Shown here: positions 25,159-35,363 of the stretch, piece by piece
How the letters are laid out: each line of letters begins with the position of its first letter
Position numbering within the stretch: position 1 is the stretch's first letter
NCBI RefSeq assembly: GCF_014118685.1
Contig: NZ_JACFAK010000010.1
Span: 44,530 to 108,529, forward strand
Length of the DNA: 64,000 nt
From: Flaviflexus huanghaiensis
Lineage (GTDB): Bacteria; Actinomycetota; Actinomycetes; Actinomycetales; Actinomycetaceae
Reading direction: 5' to 3'
The notes under the pieces: model-generated
What the model was told of the DNA's origin: nothing
The model's database searches: none
Seen by the model: only the letters and a program-made list of their open reading frames with translations
Made by a program: the position numbers and the translations under genes

Positions 25159-26127
25159 TCAGCGTGCGTCGATGACAGACGTTGTCATTGCCTCGTCTGC
25201 AGGCACGTCGGTTGAGATGAGGCCAGTGCCAGACATGAACTCGCTCATCGCCTCCCACCTCGCGGTGTCCTGAACACCGATCCTGCCATCGCCCTGATAG
25301 AGAGGCAGTGTCGCATTGAAGGTCAGTGTCGCTGCTGCACGGACCTCAGGGTCGCTCATGCCGGGAACATACGTCGTCACGATGTCGATCGTTTCCTCGG
25401 GGTTCTCAGCCGCGAAGTCGATTGCCTTCTCGACGCCCTCGAGGATGGCGGCGTAGGCGTCGGTGAACTCGTCGAAGGAATCACCGCGGGCACTGAGGCC
25501 CGGACCAATGAGAGGCAGATTCGGCGCGAGATCAATTGTGCGCACATCAAAGCCCTGCGATTCCATGGCGACAGCGTCGTTATTAATGAAACCAACAACG
25601 GCATCGACATCCCCGCGAGACAGCGCCGCCATCTGCGTGAAGCCGATGCTTTGAATGTCGACGTTCTCAAGCTCGTATTCATCAAGCATGGCAAGGAGGC
25701 CGAACCAGTTTGCGCCGTACTCTCCGGGCAGGCCGACGCTTCGGCCCTCAAGATCAGCCGGGCTTGTAATGTCAGAATCCTCGGGGACGATGAGAGTCAC
25801 CGGGTACTCCTGGTAGAGCGTCGCGAAGTTGACGACGTCGATGCCCTCCGCTCGGGCGTACATGACCTCGTCCCCACCCGCATAGAGGACGTCCTCTTCG
25901 CCGGTTGTCAGCGCCGTGAACAAAGGCTCCTGCGCCCCGTGGTGACGTAGCGTGACAGCCACTCCAGCATCGTCGAAGAAACCCTCGTGGTCAGCGACGT
26001 AGAACGGGAAGAACTGGACGTCAGGCACGTACGACATTCCGACGGTCACCGACTCAGCCTCCTCCGTCTGTGCACCACATGCACCGAGCAGAGCGACTGC
26101 TGCCAGAGCTGCGACGATTCTTTTCAT
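25159..26127 (-). CDS. ribY: Substrate-binding lipoprotein of an FMN-riboswitch-linked riboflavin ABC transporter
   Basis: This is a 322-residue periplasmic-type binding lipoprotein with the lipobox LLGAC (Cys17). The body is of the NMT1/ThiY-like fold: VGMSYVPDVQFFPFYVAD, GDEVMYARAEGIDVV, PADLEGRSVGLPG and GDVDAVVGFINND. ThiY-like proteins usually bind thiamine precursors, but here the operon is under an FMN riboswitch, which points to the related RibY proteins that bind riboflavin. Its ATG overlaps the permease stop (ATGA). No ATPase gene is beside it. Confidence 0.85.
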   Translation of the reverse strand: MKRIVAALAAVALLGACGAQTEEAESVTVGMSYVPDVQFFPFYVADHEGFFDDAGVAVTLRHHGAQEPLFTALTTGEEDVLYAGGDEVMYARAEGIDVVNFATLYQEYPVTLIVPEDSDITSPADLEGRSVGLPGEYGANWFGLLAMLDEYELENVDIQSIGFTQMAALSRGDVDAVVGFINNDAVAMESQGFDVRTIDLAPNLPLIGPGLSARGDSFDEFTDAYAAILEGVEKAIDFAAENPEETIDIVTTYVPGMSDPEVRAAATLTFNATLPLYQGDGRIGVQDTARWEAMSEFMSGTGLISTDVPADEAMTTSVIDAR

Positions 26128-26873
26128 GAGATTCCCTTTCTGATGTCGAGGACACGCTCGACGTACGTGAGGATGAGGTAGATGCCGACAGCGAGGACGA
26201 TGAGGACCGCGATGACGGCGAAGAGTTGGGCGACGTTTGCGGTCGAGCCCTGACCTTTCGACAGGGCGGCCCCCAGGCCGTCCCCGCCCATGACCATTTC
26301 GCCAACGACGGCGCCGGTGATGGAGAGCGTGAAGCCGGTCCTGATACCGGCGAGGATGGAGGGCAATGCGAGCGGCATCTCAATACGCCGCATGAGGTTG
26401 AGCCTGCCGGCCCCGTCGAGCCGTGCCGCATCAATGATGTCCTGGTCGAGTTCGCGAATGCCGAGGGCTGTCGAGATGACGACGGGGAAGATGACGATGA
26501 TTGTGCACAGGACGGTAATCGGCAGGAGGCCATAGCCGATCCAAATAACAAGAAGGGGGGCGAGAGCAACCGCTGGAACCGCCTGCGATGCTGCCAAATA
26601 TGGGCCCAACATGGCCGCGACGACGCGGGAACGGGCAATGAGGTAGCCGAGCGGGATGCCAATGATCGTGGCGGCGGTGCACCCCAACAGGGCGGCAATA
26701 AGAGTCTCGCGAGCCGCAAGGATGAGGTAGCCCTCGGTCAACCCAGCCCACAGCGTGTCCCACACGCGCACGGGATGGGGAAGGAAATATGTCGGGACTG
26801 CGCCCGATTCAGCGACGGACCACCACAGGGCCAGCACCAGCAAACCGAAACCGATCGGTGCGAAGTGTCGCAA
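26124..26873 (-). CDS. ribX: Permease of an FMN-riboswitch-linked riboflavin ABC transporter
   Basis: This is a membrane permease of about six helices and 249 residues, of the ThiX/SsuC type, with the EAA-like loop IRELDQDIIDAARLDGAGRLNLM. The FMN riboswitch upstream indicates riboflavin as cargo, as in RibXY systems. The TTG at 26873 was chosen because GGAGGA lies just before it and that site is enclosed in a hairpin, as expected for riboswitch control. In-frame ATG (26888) and GTG (26906) codons would add 5 or 11 residues but lack a binding site. An ATPase must come from elsewhere in the genome. Confidence 0.85.
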   Translation of the reverse strand: MRHFAPIGFGLLVLALWWSVAESGAVPTYFLPHPVRVWDTLWAGLTEGYLILAARETLIAALLGCTAATIIGIPLGYLIARSRVVAAMLGPYLAASQAVPAVALAPLLVIWIGYGLLPITVLCTIIVIFPVVISTALGIRELDQDIIDAARLDGAGRLNLMRRIEMPLALPSILAGIRTGFTLSITGAVVGEMVMGGDGLGAALSKGQGSTANVAQLFAVIAVLIVLAVGIYLILTYVERVLDIRKGIS

Positions 26874-26899
26874 CTGTCCTCCGCGCATTCCGGGGACAG
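26874..26899 (-). promoter_or_regulatory. Hairpin sequestering the ribX ribosome binding site
   Basis: CTGTCC and GGACAG arms, extended inward by CCG/CGG, form a hairpin in the mRNA whose 3' strand contains GGAGGA. This is a likely translational expression platform for the FMN riboswitch located 37 bases upstream. Confidence 0.6.
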
Positions 26900-26936
26900 C
26901 GGGCACGCGCCGCGCACGTTGGGCGCGACAGCCAGA

Positions 26937-27051
26937 CGTGTTTCTCCCATCCGGACTTTCACCGTCGGTTAGGGAATTTCACCCCATCAACCGCTTGCGC
27001 GGGTCGCGGACTATCACCGCCGGCTCGGACTTTCACCGACCCCGAAACACG
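26937..27051 (-). promoter_or_regulatory. FMN riboswitch (RFN element)
   Basis: In the minus-strand RNA the conserved RFN blocks occur in order: TCGGTGAAAGTCC, GCCGGCGGTGATAGTCCGCG, GGTGAAATTCC, ACCGACGGTGAAAGTCCGG and GATGGGAG. The closing stem P1 is a perfect 8-base pair (CGTGTTTC with GAAACACG). RFN elements bind FMN and shut off riboflavin synthesis or uptake genes. It precedes ribX directly. Confidence 0.95.
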
Positions 27052-27067
27052 CCCCTATCGTATCACC

Positions 27068-27733
27068 TCATGAATGGCTGCACTTGCGAGCCAGCTCACG
27101 AAGCTGATCGACAGCGTTTGCCGCATCTTCAGCCCTGTAGACCGCGGATCCGGCGACAAAGTTGTTCGCGCCTGCCTCGGCGGCCTGTTCGATCGTGTCG
27201 ACGCTGACGCCGCCATCGACCTGGATCCACGTCTCGAGGCCCTTCTTGTTGATGAGCTCACGCAGGCGCCGAACCTTCGGCATGACGCTGGTGAGGAACG
27301 GCTGGCCGCCGAATCCCGGCTCAACTGTCATGCACAGGACCATGTCGAACTCGTCGAGGATGTCAATGTAATCGTCGATCTGGGTGGCGGGGTTGAGAGC
27401 GATACCGACCCGTGCTCCCATGCCGCGCACCTCGCGGGCTAGACGGATCGGGGCCGCAACAGCCTCCGCGTGGAAGGTGACAGAGTCAGCACCCGCTTCG
27501 ACGAAGCTCGGCACCCAGCGGTCGGGATCGGCGATCATGAGATGTGCGTCGATCGGGACTGGCGAGTACTTCTTTGCAGCCTCGATGACGGGCACACCCC
27601 ACGTGAGGTTGGGGACGAAGTGGTTGTCCATGACGTCAACGTGAGCCCAGTCGGCGTTCGAGATCTTCTCGAGTTCGCCAGCGAGGTGGCCGATATCGGA
27701 ATTGAGAATGGAGGGAGAGATGAGAGTGGTCAT
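27068..27733 (-). CDS. rpe: Ribulose-phosphate 3-epimerase
   Basis: This is a 221-residue TIM-barrel enzyme interconverting ribulose 5-phosphate and xylulose 5-phosphate in the pentose phosphate pathway. It shows [28 protein letters not shown], the metal site [24 protein letters not shown] and AGSAVY. Length is normal. It lies 13 bases after rsmB. In many actinobacteria rpe is followed by riboflavin biosynthesis genes. Here the riboflavin uptake genes take that place. Confidence 0.95.
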   Translation of the reverse strand: MTTLISPSILNSDIGHLAGELEKISNADWAHVDVMDNHFVPNLTWGVPVIEAAKKYSPVPIDAHLMIADPDRWVPSFVEAGADSVTFHAEAVAAPIRLAREVRGMGARVGIALNPATQIDDYIDILDEFDMVLCMTVEPGFGGQPFLTSVMPKVRRLRELINKKGLETWIQVDGGVSVDTIEQAAEAGANNFVAGSAVYRAEDAANAVDQLRELARKCSHS

Positions 27734-27746
27734 GTCTCCCAGTTTC

Positions 27747-29153
27747 TCACTTCTTCACGAGAATGGCGGCAAACATGGCGTCAGTATCATGCTCGTCCGG
27801 CCAGAGCTGGAGATATGGGCCCCTGACCGTGTCTAAAGAACCAGGCCTCGCGATGCTACGGGCGATCTCGACAGCATCGAGCACCTCGACCCTGTCCGTG
27901 AACCGGTCAACGATCTCCCGGGTTTCCCGCACATCGGGTGAGCACGTCGAGTAGCAGACGAGACCACCCGGACGAGCGGAGTCAATGGCGGCCTCAAGCA
28001 ATCCGACCTGAAGATCTGTCATCCCCTCCGCATCCTCCGATGTCTTCCGCCAGCGTGCCTCGGGGCGGCGGCGTAGCGAACCGAGTCCCGAGCATGGCAC
28101 GTCGACAAGGACACGGTCGAACCGATTCGGCTCGTTCAGCGAGCGAGCATCGCCTTCGCGAAGAACAACAGCATCCCCGAACGGCTCGACTGCGTTCGCA
28201 ACAAGGTCAAGCCGGTGATCGTGGAGCTCGTTGGCAAAGATCGTGACCGACGGATCTGCCAGCGCTACCATCGTCGCCGCCTTCCCGCCCGGCCCTGCAC
28301 ACATATCAAGCCATTCGGTATCGCGCCCCTCAAGCGGCGCTTTGGCAACAAGGTGGGCGACGAGCTGGGACCCCTCATCCTGCACGCCCGCGCTGTGATC
28401 GCGGATCGACTGCATCCGGCCCGGATTGCCCCTCTCGAGGACAACGGCCTCCTCGAGGAGTGAACCCTCGGTCGGGGTCGCGCGAGCGTCCTCAGCATCC
28501 CGCACGACCGTCTCCCGGGAGACAGCGCGGGGTGCGATGGCGACGCGGGCGGGCTCGTTGTTGGCGGCGAGCACGTCGCCGAGATCTTCGACCCTGCGCC
28601 CCGACGCCTCGAGCGACTTCTCGTAGACCTCGAGGATCCACTCGGGGTGGGAGGTCTGTGCGGCGAGCACCGCCCGCGGCCCCTGCGCCGCGAGCTCCTT
28701 TGCGAGGATGTCATCCCATTCGGCAGCGGTGCGTTCGCTGATGCGGTGCATAACGGCGTTGACAAAGCCTGAAGCGCCGGAGCCCGCCTCGTTGCGTGCA
28801 AGGTTGACGGTCTCATTCATGGCCGCGTGAATCGCGACATCGAGGCCCTGGATTTGATGCGCTCCGAGGCGGAGGATGTCAACAACGAGTGGGTCGATCT
28901 CGTCGAAGGGCCGGCCCTGGACGCAGCGCTCGATGATCGCATCCCACCTGCCCATCATGCGGAGCGTGCCGTACGTGAGGTTGGTGGCAAAGCCCCTCCC
29001 CCGTCCCGTGAGACCAGCCTTCTGGAGGGTCGCCGGTAGCGCGATATTCGCATACGCCCCATCGCGGACCTGCTCGAGCACATCGAGAGCGACGAGCCGT
29101 GCAGGGTCAGATTCCATGCGCCCCGGGCGCCAGTTCGTTGGTCTGTCAGTCAT
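27747..29153 (-). CDS. rsmB: 16S rRNA (cytosine-5)-methyltransferase RsmB
   Basis: This is a 468-residue SAM-dependent rRNA methyltransferase. The N-terminal NusB-like domain (about residues 15-150) precedes the catalytic domain. Motif I is [11 protein letters not shown], and the two catalytic cysteines appear in DVPCSGLG and YSTCSP. An insert of the substrate RNA type, [14 protein letters not shown], is present. Its ATG overlaps the fmt stop by four bases, a conserved fmt-rsmB pairing. Confidence 0.93.
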   Translation of the reverse strand: MTDRPTNWRPGRMESDPARLVALDVLEQVRDGAYANIALPATLQKAGLTGRGRGFATNLTYGTLRMMGRWDAIIERCVQGRPFDEIDPLVVDILRLGAHQIQGLDVAIHAAMNETVNLARNEAGSGASGFVNAVMHRISERTAAEWDDILAKELAAQGPRAVLAAQTSHPEWILEVYEKSLEASGRRVEDLGDVLAANNEPARVAIAPRAVSRETVVRDAEDARATPTEGSLLEEAVVLERGNPGRMQSIRDHSAGVQDEGSQLVAHLVAKAPLEGRDTEWLDMCAGPGGKAATMVALADPSVTIFANELHDHRLDLVANAVEPFGDAVVLREGDARSLNEPNRFDRVLVDVPCSGLGSLRRRPEARWRKTSEDAEGMTDLQVGLLEAAIDSARPGGLVCYSTCSPDVRETREIVDRFTDRVEVLDAVEIARSIARPGSLDTVRGPYLQLWPDEHDTDAMFAAILVKK

Positions 29154-30058
29154 GAGCCCCAGACTACCGCCTCACGCAGGCCTCTCCCCCAGTCGGCCGC
29201 CCTCATCCACGGCTTCCCCGGGGGCGCGATCCGGTCGAGCCTGAGCGACCCGGCGCCCGTACCCAGCAGCACATCATCGCCGACCGAGATCTCCCCGACG
29301 GGCAGGTCGACGTCGACCGGCTCGGCCGGACCGATCTTCACCCGGTCCCCGTGCCACGTCGTCCACGCGCCCGGTGCGGGCGTGAAACCGCGGATTTGCG
29401 CGTCAAGCTCGGCCGCGGTGCGGGTGAGGTCCAGCCGCCCGTCGGCGGCCTTCAGCTGCGGCGCGTAGGTCGGCTCACCTGCCTGAGGCACAGGGTTCGC
29501 GGTTCCATCCGCGATCGATGACAGAGTTCTCGCGAGCAGGTCGGCGCCCATGTCCGAGAGCCGCTCGAGTAACTCCCCCGCGGTCTCACGGTGACCGATC
29601 TCAACCTCCGCAGTGTCAAACACGGGGCCCGTGTCGAGGCCCTGCTCGATCTGGAATGTCGCAATCCCCGTTGTTCGTTGACCGGCGGCGACCGCGTACT
29701 GGACGGGGGCCGCGCCCCGCCACTGCGGCAGCAAAGAGTAATGAAGATTGATCCAGCCGTGAGCGGGCACTGCCAGCAGCGACTCGGGGATGATGAGGCC
29801 GTAGGCGACGACGGCGACGATCTCCGGGTTGAGTTCCGCGATCTGCTTGTGGACGGCCGGGTCCTTGAGGGTCGCCGGAGTGAGGACATCGATGCCGAGC
29901 TCACGTGCCTTCGCCTCAACCGGCGAGGCCGTGAGCACGCGCTTCCTGCCCACTGGGGCGGGCGCCCTCGTGAGGACAGCGACGACCTCATGCTCCTCGG
30001 CAAGGCGAATGAGCGAGGGTACTGCGGTGGCCGGGGTGCCGGCGAAGATGATGCGCAT
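29150..30058 (-). CDS. fmt: Methionyl-tRNA formyltransferase
   Basis: This is a 302-residue enzyme that formylates initiator Met-tRNA using 10-formyl-tetrahydrofolate. It carries FAGTPATAVPSL at the N-terminus, INLHYSLLPQWRGAAPVQ with the catalytic His, and TGPVFD. The C-terminal OB-like domain starts near GRLDLTRTAAELDAQIRG. It starts at ATG and is the first gene of the fmt-rsmB-rpe-ribXY run. Confidence 0.95.
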   Translation of the reverse strand: MRIIFAGTPATAVPSLIRLAEEHEVVAVLTRAPAPVGRKRVLTASPVEAKARELGIDVLTPATLKDPAVHKQIAELNPEIVAVVAYGLIIPESLLAVPAHGWINLHYSLLPQWRGAAPVQYAVAAGQRTTGIATFQIEQGLDTGPVFDTAEVEIGHRETAGELLERLSDMGADLLARTLSSIADGTANPVPQAGEPTYAPQLKAADGRLDLTRTAAELDAQIRGFTPAPGAWTTWHGDRVKIGPAEPVDVDLPVGEISVGDDVLLGTGAGSLRLDRIAPPGKPWMRAADWGRGLREAVVWGS

Positions 30059-30235
30059 ACGCTCATTCTACGGTCCGCCAGCATGGCGACCTGGGCGGGC
30101 TGAGCTCTGGGAGATGGGTCCTAGCCTGACCCTGCATCTCACCACCACGGCAGGTCACGACCAAAAGCGGTGCCTGGTGTGCGACAGTCCTTAGCCTGAT
30201 GGAGCGTGCAGAGCGGCGCGCGGAATGGAGACAGC

Positions 30236-30886
30236 GTGGTCGACACACCAGAGACGCAAAGGCGCGCCCGGAGCCACCGGAAGCTGCTCCGCCTCTGGCC
30301 CATCGGAGTCGTAGCCGTGGTCGCACTCGCCATTGGCATGATCCTGCCGAACTCTTTCCCGACAATGTTTGGCACCGAGGAGCAGTCCGACCACAGCCTC
30401 GTCGTGCACTCCCTTGAGAGGAGCGAAGAGATCGTTCTCATGGGCCTGGGGATCCAGGGGATCACCGAGGAGCGCGTCTCCCGCACAGTCTTCGGCCGCA
30501 GCGTTCCCGGGAGCGGCAGGGCGCTGTTCCTTCAGTACAACTTCCAGGCGAAGCTCGGCATCAACGGCGAGGACGTCGAGATCGAGCAACGGGGCGAGGA
30601 TGGCCTCCACATCACCATCCCCGAGTTCATCTTCATCGGCCACGACGACATCACGTTCAAGACGGCGCTCGAGGATAACGGGGCACTGAGCTGGGTCTCC
30701 CCTGACATCGATGAGCCGGACGTCATCAACCAGATCCTCAACGATCAGAATGTCGACGTACACGTCAACGCGAACAGGGATCTTCTCGAGGATCAGGCCG
30801 AGGCCTTCTACACGGGCATTGTCACTGCCGTCGATCCCAACATCCGCGTCACGTTTGAGTTCCCCGAGGCAGACCCCACTCGCTGA
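30236..30886 (+). CDS. Membrane-anchored DUF4230-type protein
   Basis: This is a 216-residue protein with one N-terminal transmembrane helix (LWPIGVVAVVALAIGMIL) and an extracytoplasmic domain. The domain features LERSEEIVLMGLGIQGITEE, IEIEQRGEDGLHITIPEFIFIG-like strands and LLEDQAEAFYTGIV, which resemble DUF4230 proteins. Function is unknown. The GTG at 30236 has GGAG five bases upstream. An in-frame start 30 bases earlier lacks a site. It is the only plus-strand gene in a long minus-strand block and converges on priA. Confidence 0.72.
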   Translation: MVDTPETQRRARSHRKLLRLWPIGVVAVVALAIGMILPNSFPTMFGTEEQSDHSLVVHSLERSEEIVLMGLGIQGITEERVSRTVFGRSVPGSGRALFLQYNFQAKLGINGEDVEIEQRGEDGLHITIPEFIFIGHDDITFKTALEDNGALSWVSPDIDEPDVINQILNDQNVDVHVNANRDLLEDQAEAFYTGIVTAVDPNIRVTFEFPEADPTR

Positions 30887-30976
30887 CGCCCTGCGCATTC
30901 CAATCCGACTCTGGCAAGACTGCCACAACAGAGCGAGCACTGACCCGGCGGCATCAGACAGCGCCGGTTCGTAGCC

Positions 30977-32890
30977 TCAGATGATTGGATCCGCCTCGAC
31001 CCGCACGGCGAGCTGCCCCAGCTTCTGAAGGGTCTCTCGAAGGACGCGGGCGAGCCGCTCGGCAGGCGCCTGCTCGTGCAGGTGGAGCGTCACGCCATCC
31101 GCCTCTTCGACCGGCCCGACGATGTGGATGCCGCGCGCGAAGACCTGGCGGCCGCCGCCCGCCAGGAGGGCTGCGATGCCCTGTTCGGGTGGCGCCTCGC
31201 CCTCGAGCCTGGCGGCGATGCCGCCGAGCAAGCGCTGAATGTCGACCCTCTGCCCAGAGATCGCGAACCACCGGTGGAAGGGCGGCTGGCCGAGGGCCTC
31301 CCGCTCGGCTACGAGCGGCTCGATAAAGTCAATGTTGCGGGCCGCGAGAGCCTCAGCGAGGTGCGGTGGAACCCCACCGGTGAGGAGAACGTGCTGAGAG
31401 ACGCGGCTCGCCACTCGGGCCCACCTGCCCACCGCCTCGATCTCCGCATCGAGCGAGAGGCTCGCGAGCCTCGACCCAGCATCGAGAATGACGCCCGCGG
31501 AGAACTCACGGTCCGGTTCGGCTCCCGGGGTGGCGATGACGATGGGGAGGGTGGATTGCTCGGAGCTGCGTCGCACCGTTTCCACTCCGATTCCTGGGAA
31601 CGCGGCGGCCAGCTCCTGGGCCACGCGGCTTGAGCCGCGGGCGACAGCCCGCAGGGCGGCCGAACCGCACTCGCACCGCCACTGCGAGGTCCCGCACGTC
31701 GCGCACGAGGCGGGGGTGCCGGGCGTCGGCACGGCGAGGCTCGTCCCGCACTGCTGGCACACGGCCTTCTTCCCGCACCGCTGACAGGCGAGTGCTGGCA
31801 CATAGCCGGCCCGCGGGGCAGAGACAATGACGGGTCCGGTTTCGAGGCCGCGACGGATTGTTGTGAACGTAGCGGGTGGTAATAGACCGCGCTGGTCTCC
31901 GGCCCATTGCTCGGCCCGGGTGACGTTCGGCCACAGGCCGCCCGAGACGGTGTCGGGTTGGGGTAGGTGGATTCTCGGCGGGAAGCTGAAGCGCAAGAAG
32001 GTGCGCCCTGTGCCCCTCATACGAAGCACCTCGTCGGCCCACATGTACGGGCTGCGCCTGTCCCTCATCGCGTCGTTTTGCTCATCGACGACAATGAGTA
32101 GCCCGGCGTCGATCGGCGCGAAGGCTGCCGCACGGGTGCCAAGAACGACCCGTGCACGGCCTGTCATGGCCGAGAGAAAGTGACGGTAGCGGGTCTCCGG
32201 GGACGTGCTTGCCTCGACGAGGGCAACTGGCTCAGCTGGCAAGCGCTCGCTGATCGCCGTTCTGCACAGGTCGACCTCGAGCGCTGTCGGAACAACGACG
32301 AGGACGCGCTGACCTGCGGCAAGTGCGGCGTGCACTGACCACGCGATCGCCTCCCACGTGCTTCGCCCAGCTGGCACGAGCAGTTCCCTGCCGCTGACGG
32401 GAGCTGTTCCCAGCCACGACGGCTCGGGCGGGTCGATGGTCGGGAACAGCGGCGGCCGAAGAGCCGCAACAGCTTTCTCGGCGCGGACGTGCCGTGGCGG
32501 CACCGCACCTCGCAGGACATCGTGGCGTGAGCACACCTGCCGGCGGGCGATGCGGTCGGCAAGAGCGAACAGTTCGGGCGTAACGACTGGCTCTCCGAGG
32601 ACCTTGAGGAGCGGCTTGAGCGAGCCCGCATCCGTCGTTCTGCCCCGTTCCCGCAAGAACCCGGTCAGGCGCTTCGATCCGAACTGGACCCGAACCCGAA
32701 CACCGGGAACGGCAGCCTCATCGAGACTTTCCGGCACGAGATAGTCATAGTCCTTATCGGGCCATGAGAAGGGCGTGTCGAGGATGATCCGAGCGATTGG
32801 ATTCTCGACAGAGGACTCGACAGTGCGGACAGCCCGCTCTGCGGGAAGCAGGGCGGGCTGTGCCGGCAGCTCGAAGAGAGTGTCGTCCAC
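30977..32890 (-). CDS. priA: Primosomal protein N' (degenerate, helicase motifs lost)
   Basis: This is a 637-residue PriA homologue. The N-terminal 3'-DNA-end binding domain (DTPFSWPDKDYDYLVPESL) and the zinc-binding CQRCGKKAVCQQC and CATC motifs are kept. The Walker A site is gone: the matching segment reads PAGRSTWEAI with no GxGKT, and the DEAH box is VVDEQND. This matches actinobacterial PriA proteins that cannot work as helicases and probably only guide replication restart. It starts at GTG, 17 bases downstream of metK. Confidence 0.9.
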   Translation of the reverse strand: MDDTLFELPAQPALLPAERAVRTVESSVENPIARIILDTPFSWPDKDYDYLVPESLDEAAVPGVRVRVQFGSKRLTGFLRERGRTTDAGSLKPLLKVLGEPVVTPELFALADRIARRQVCSRHDVLRGAVPPRHVRAEKAVAALRPPLFPTIDPPEPSWLGTAPVSGRELLVPAGRSTWEAIAWSVHAALAAGQRVLVVVPTALEVDLCRTAISERLPAEPVALVEASTSPETRYRHFLSAMTGRARVVLGTRAAAFAPIDAGLLIVVDEQNDAMRDRRSPYMWADEVLRMRGTGRTFLRFSFPPRIHLPQPDTVSGGLWPNVTRAEQWAGDQRGLLPPATFTTIRRGLETGPVIVSAPRAGYVPALACQRCGKKAVCQQCGTSLAVPTPGTPASCATCGTSQWRCECGSAALRAVARGSSRVAQELAAAFPGIGVETVRRSSEQSTLPIVIATPGAEPDREFSAGVILDAGSRLASLSLDAEIEAVGRWARVASRVSQHVLLTGGVPPHLAEALAARNIDFIEPLVAEREALGQPPFHRWFAISGQRVDIQRLLGGIAARLEGEAPPEQGIAALLAGGGRQVFARGIHIVGPVEEADGVTLHLHEQAPAERLARVLRETLQKLGQLAVRVEADPII

Positions 32891-32907
32891 TCGGCTATAT
32901 CACCACG

Positions 32908-34116
32908 TCACAGGGACTCAATGGCGGCTCGGAGCGCTTCGACCCGGTCGGTTTGCTCCCACGTGAAGTCGGGAAGCTCGCGACCGAAATGACCGTAGGA
33001 CGCCGTCTGGGCATAGATGGGGCGCTTGAGTTGCAACTGGTCGATGATTGCGAGCGGCTTGAGGTCGAAGACCTTGTCGACCGCCTTCGTGATCTTCTCG
33101 ACCGGGACCGTGTTCGTCCCGAACGTGTCAACGCGGACCGAAACCGGGTGGGCCTGGCCGATGGCGTAGGCGACCTGGACTTCACATCGCTCAGCGAGCC
33201 CGGCGGCGACGATGTTCTTCGCGACCCAGCGGGCCGCGTACGTCGCAGAGCGGTCAACCTTTGATGGGTCCTTGCCGGAGAAGGCGCCGCCACCGTGGCG
33301 GGCCATGCCACCGTACGTGTCAACGATGATTTTCCGACCGGTCAGCCCAGCATCGGACATGGGGCCGCCAATAACGAAGCGGCCGGACGGGTTGACGAGA
33401 ATCTTCATTCCGCTGCGGTCCAGGTGCGTGGCGTACTCATCGAGCACGGGCGTGATGACGTGGTCGATGATCTCACGAAGGAGCTCCTCCTGCGTCACGT
33501 CCTCATCGTGCTGGGTAGAGACGACGATCGTGTCGACGCTGACCGGCTTATCGGATTCGTCGTAGTTGATCGTTACCTGAGTCTTGCCGTCGGGGCGTAG
33601 CCCACGGACCTTCCCTGATGTTCGGACGTCGGTCAGAGTCTCGGCGAGCCGGTGGGCGAGGAAGATCGGCATCGGCATGAGAACGTCAGTCTCGTTCGTC
33701 GCGTACCCGAACATGAGCCCCTGGTCGCCCGCTCCTTCTCGAGAGTACTTGTCCACCTCACCATCTGACTGGCGGGCTTCAAGGGAATGATGGACGCCGT
33801 CGTAGATGTCCTGCGACTGCTGGCCAATTGACACGGACACGCCGCAGGAGCGGCCATCGAAGCCGACCTCGGAGCTGTCGTACCCGAGGTCAATGAGGGT
33901 CTCCCGGACGATGTGCGGGATCTCGACGTACGAGCTCGTGTTGAGTTCGCCAGCGACATGGACGAGACCCGTGGTCACCATCGTTTCGATGGCGACCCGC
34001 GCGTGAGGGTCGTTCGCAATGATCGCATCGAGAATCCGGTCGGAAATGAGGTCACAGACTTTATCGGGGTGGCCGGCTGTGACTGATTCAGAAGTGAAAG
34101 GCTGCACGGTTGTCAA
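32908..34116 (-). CDS. metK: S-adenosylmethionine synthetase
   Basis: This enzyme of about 402 residues makes SAM from ATP and methionine. It has the ATP motif [20 protein letters not shown], and the phosphate loop GGGAFSGKD. The annotated TTG start at 34116 follows the coaBC stop by two bases. A GTG three codons later is equally possible. It is transcribed with coaBC and priA, the usual actinobacterial arrangement. Confidence 0.95.
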   Translation of the reverse strand: MTTVQPFTSESVTAGHPDKVCDLISDRILDAIIANDPHARVAIETMVTTGLVHVAGELNTSSYVEIPHIVRETLIDLGYDSSEVGFDGRSCGVSVSIGQQSQDIYDGVHHSLEARQSDGEVDKYSREGAGDQGLMFGYATNETDVLMPMPIFLAHRLAETLTDVRTSGKVRGLRPDGKTQVTINYDESDKPVSVDTIVVSTQHDEDVTQEELLREIIDHVITPVLDEYATHLDRSGMKILVNPSGRFVIGGPMSDAGLTGRKIIVDTYGGMARHGGGAFSGKDPSKVDRSATYAARWVAKNIVAAGLAERCEVQVAYAIGQAHPVSVRVDTFGTNTVPVEKITKAVDKVFDLKPLAIIDQLQLKRPIYAQTASYGHFGRELPDFTWEQTDRVEALRAAIESL

Positions 34117-34118
34117 GC

Positions 34119-35363
34119 CTAAACGCCCTTTCTGACAGAAAAGATGGTGTCGATGACGACTCCCGCCATCTGAGACTTTGTCCCAGTATGTTCGGCGCGA
34201 ATCTCGCCGCTAGAGTCGAGGATCGTGATCGTCGTGTCGACGTCGCCGAAGCCCGCGGTCTCGCCGACCCTGTTGACGATGAGGAGGTCCGCACCCTTCG
34301 CCTGTGCCTTAGCCCGGCCGTAGTCGAGGACCGTGCCCTGCTCATCACCGGTCTCAGCCGCGAAGCCGACGACAAACGCGCCGTGCGACCGGTCAGCGGC
34401 GAGGCCTTTGAGGATGTCGGGATTCTCGACAAGCTCGACATCGGGGGCCTTGCGCCCCTTCTTCACCTTTGAGCCGGTCATCTTCGCTGGCCGGAAGTCC
34501 GCAACCGCGGCTGTCATGATGAGGGCCTGCGCCCCGGGAGCGAGCTCGAGCATCTTCTCCTGCAGCTCGAGAGCTGTCCCTGCCTCATGGATTGTGATGA
34601 GCGGGTGGTGCGGCCGTAAGGCTTCATCGACATTGCAGGCAACGAGGTCGACAACGGCGCCCCGGTGTGCCGCGGCGAGGGCGAGGGCGACGCCGAAGCG
34701 GCCGGTCGACCGGTTGCCGAGGAAACGGACCGGGTCGATCGGTTCTCGCGTGCCGCCGGCAGAGATGACGTACCGCTGGCCATCGAGGTCCTGCTCGGTC
34801 AGCAAACCGAGAGCGGCCTGGACAATGTGTTCTGGCTCGGGCAACCTGCCGACACCCGAATCGGCGCCAGTAAGGCGACCTTCTGTGGGTTCGAGAACCG
34901 TGACGCCGCGTTCTTGCAGGGTTGCGATATTTGCCTGCGTGGCGGGATGGTTCCACATCTGGGTGTGCATGGCCGGGGCAATGATGATCGGGCACGTCGC
35001 AACGAGTGCGGTCGCCGTCAGGAGATTGTCGGCGATGCCGTAGGCAAGCTTCGCTATCGTGTTCGCTGTTGCGGGCGCGATAACGAGAAGGTCGGCTTCG
35101 ACGCCGACTCGCACGTGCTCGACGGCCTCAGGGTCGTCCCACACCGTCGTATGGATGGGGTGGCCGGAAAGGGCCGCGAACGTTGACTCGCCAACCATCT
35201 TCAGCGCTGAGGCGGTTGGGACGATGCGGACATCGTGACCCGCCTTCATGAGGAGGCGGGCGACGATGGCGGACTTGTAGGCCGCGATTCCGCCCGTCAC
35301 CCCAATAACAATGCGAGACGGGCCCGCGGTATCACCGTGGGCCCGTGCGGTACGAGTGGACAT
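34119..35363 (-). CDS. coaBC: Bifunctional phosphopantothenoylcysteine decarboxylase/synthase
   Basis: This is a 414-residue CoA synthesis protein. The N-terminal CoaC flavoprotein half has [22 protein letters not shown] with the catalytic His, and PAMHTQMW. The C-terminal CoaB half begins near [21 protein letters not shown] and includes TAAVADFRP and NPDILKGL. It makes 4'-phosphopantetheine from phosphopantothenate, cysteine and CTP. Its ATG overlaps the rpoZ stop (TGATG). Confidence 0.95.
   Translation of the reverse strand: MSTRTARAHGDTAGPSRIVIGVTGGIAAYKSAIVARLLMKAGHDVRIVPTASALKMVGESTFAALSGHPIHTTVWDDPEAVEHVRVGVEADLLVIAPATANTIAKLAYGIADNLLTATALVATCPIIIAPAMHTQMWNHPATQANIATLQERGVTVLEPTEGRLTGADSGVGRLPEPEHIVQAALGLLTEQDLDGQRYVISAGGTREPIDPVRFLGNRSTGRFGVALALAAAHRGAVVDLVACNVDEALRPHHPLITIHEAGTALELQEKMLELAPGAQALIMTAAVADFRPAKMTGSKVKKGRKAPDVELVENPDILKGLAADRSHGAFVVGFAAETGDEQGTVLDYGRAKAQAKGADLLIVNRVGETAGFGDVDTTITILDSSGEIRAEHTGTKSQMAGVVIDTIFSVRKGV

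Noticed and set aside
26937..27051. TPP riboswitch, considered because the transporter resembles ThiXY
   Set aside because: The conserved blocks are those of the FMN element. No TPP core sequence is present.
30191..30940. Open frame of 249 codons on the minus strand opposite the DUF4230-type gene
   Set aside because: The plus-strand product has a clear membrane helix, ribosome binding site and family-like domain. The minus frame has none.
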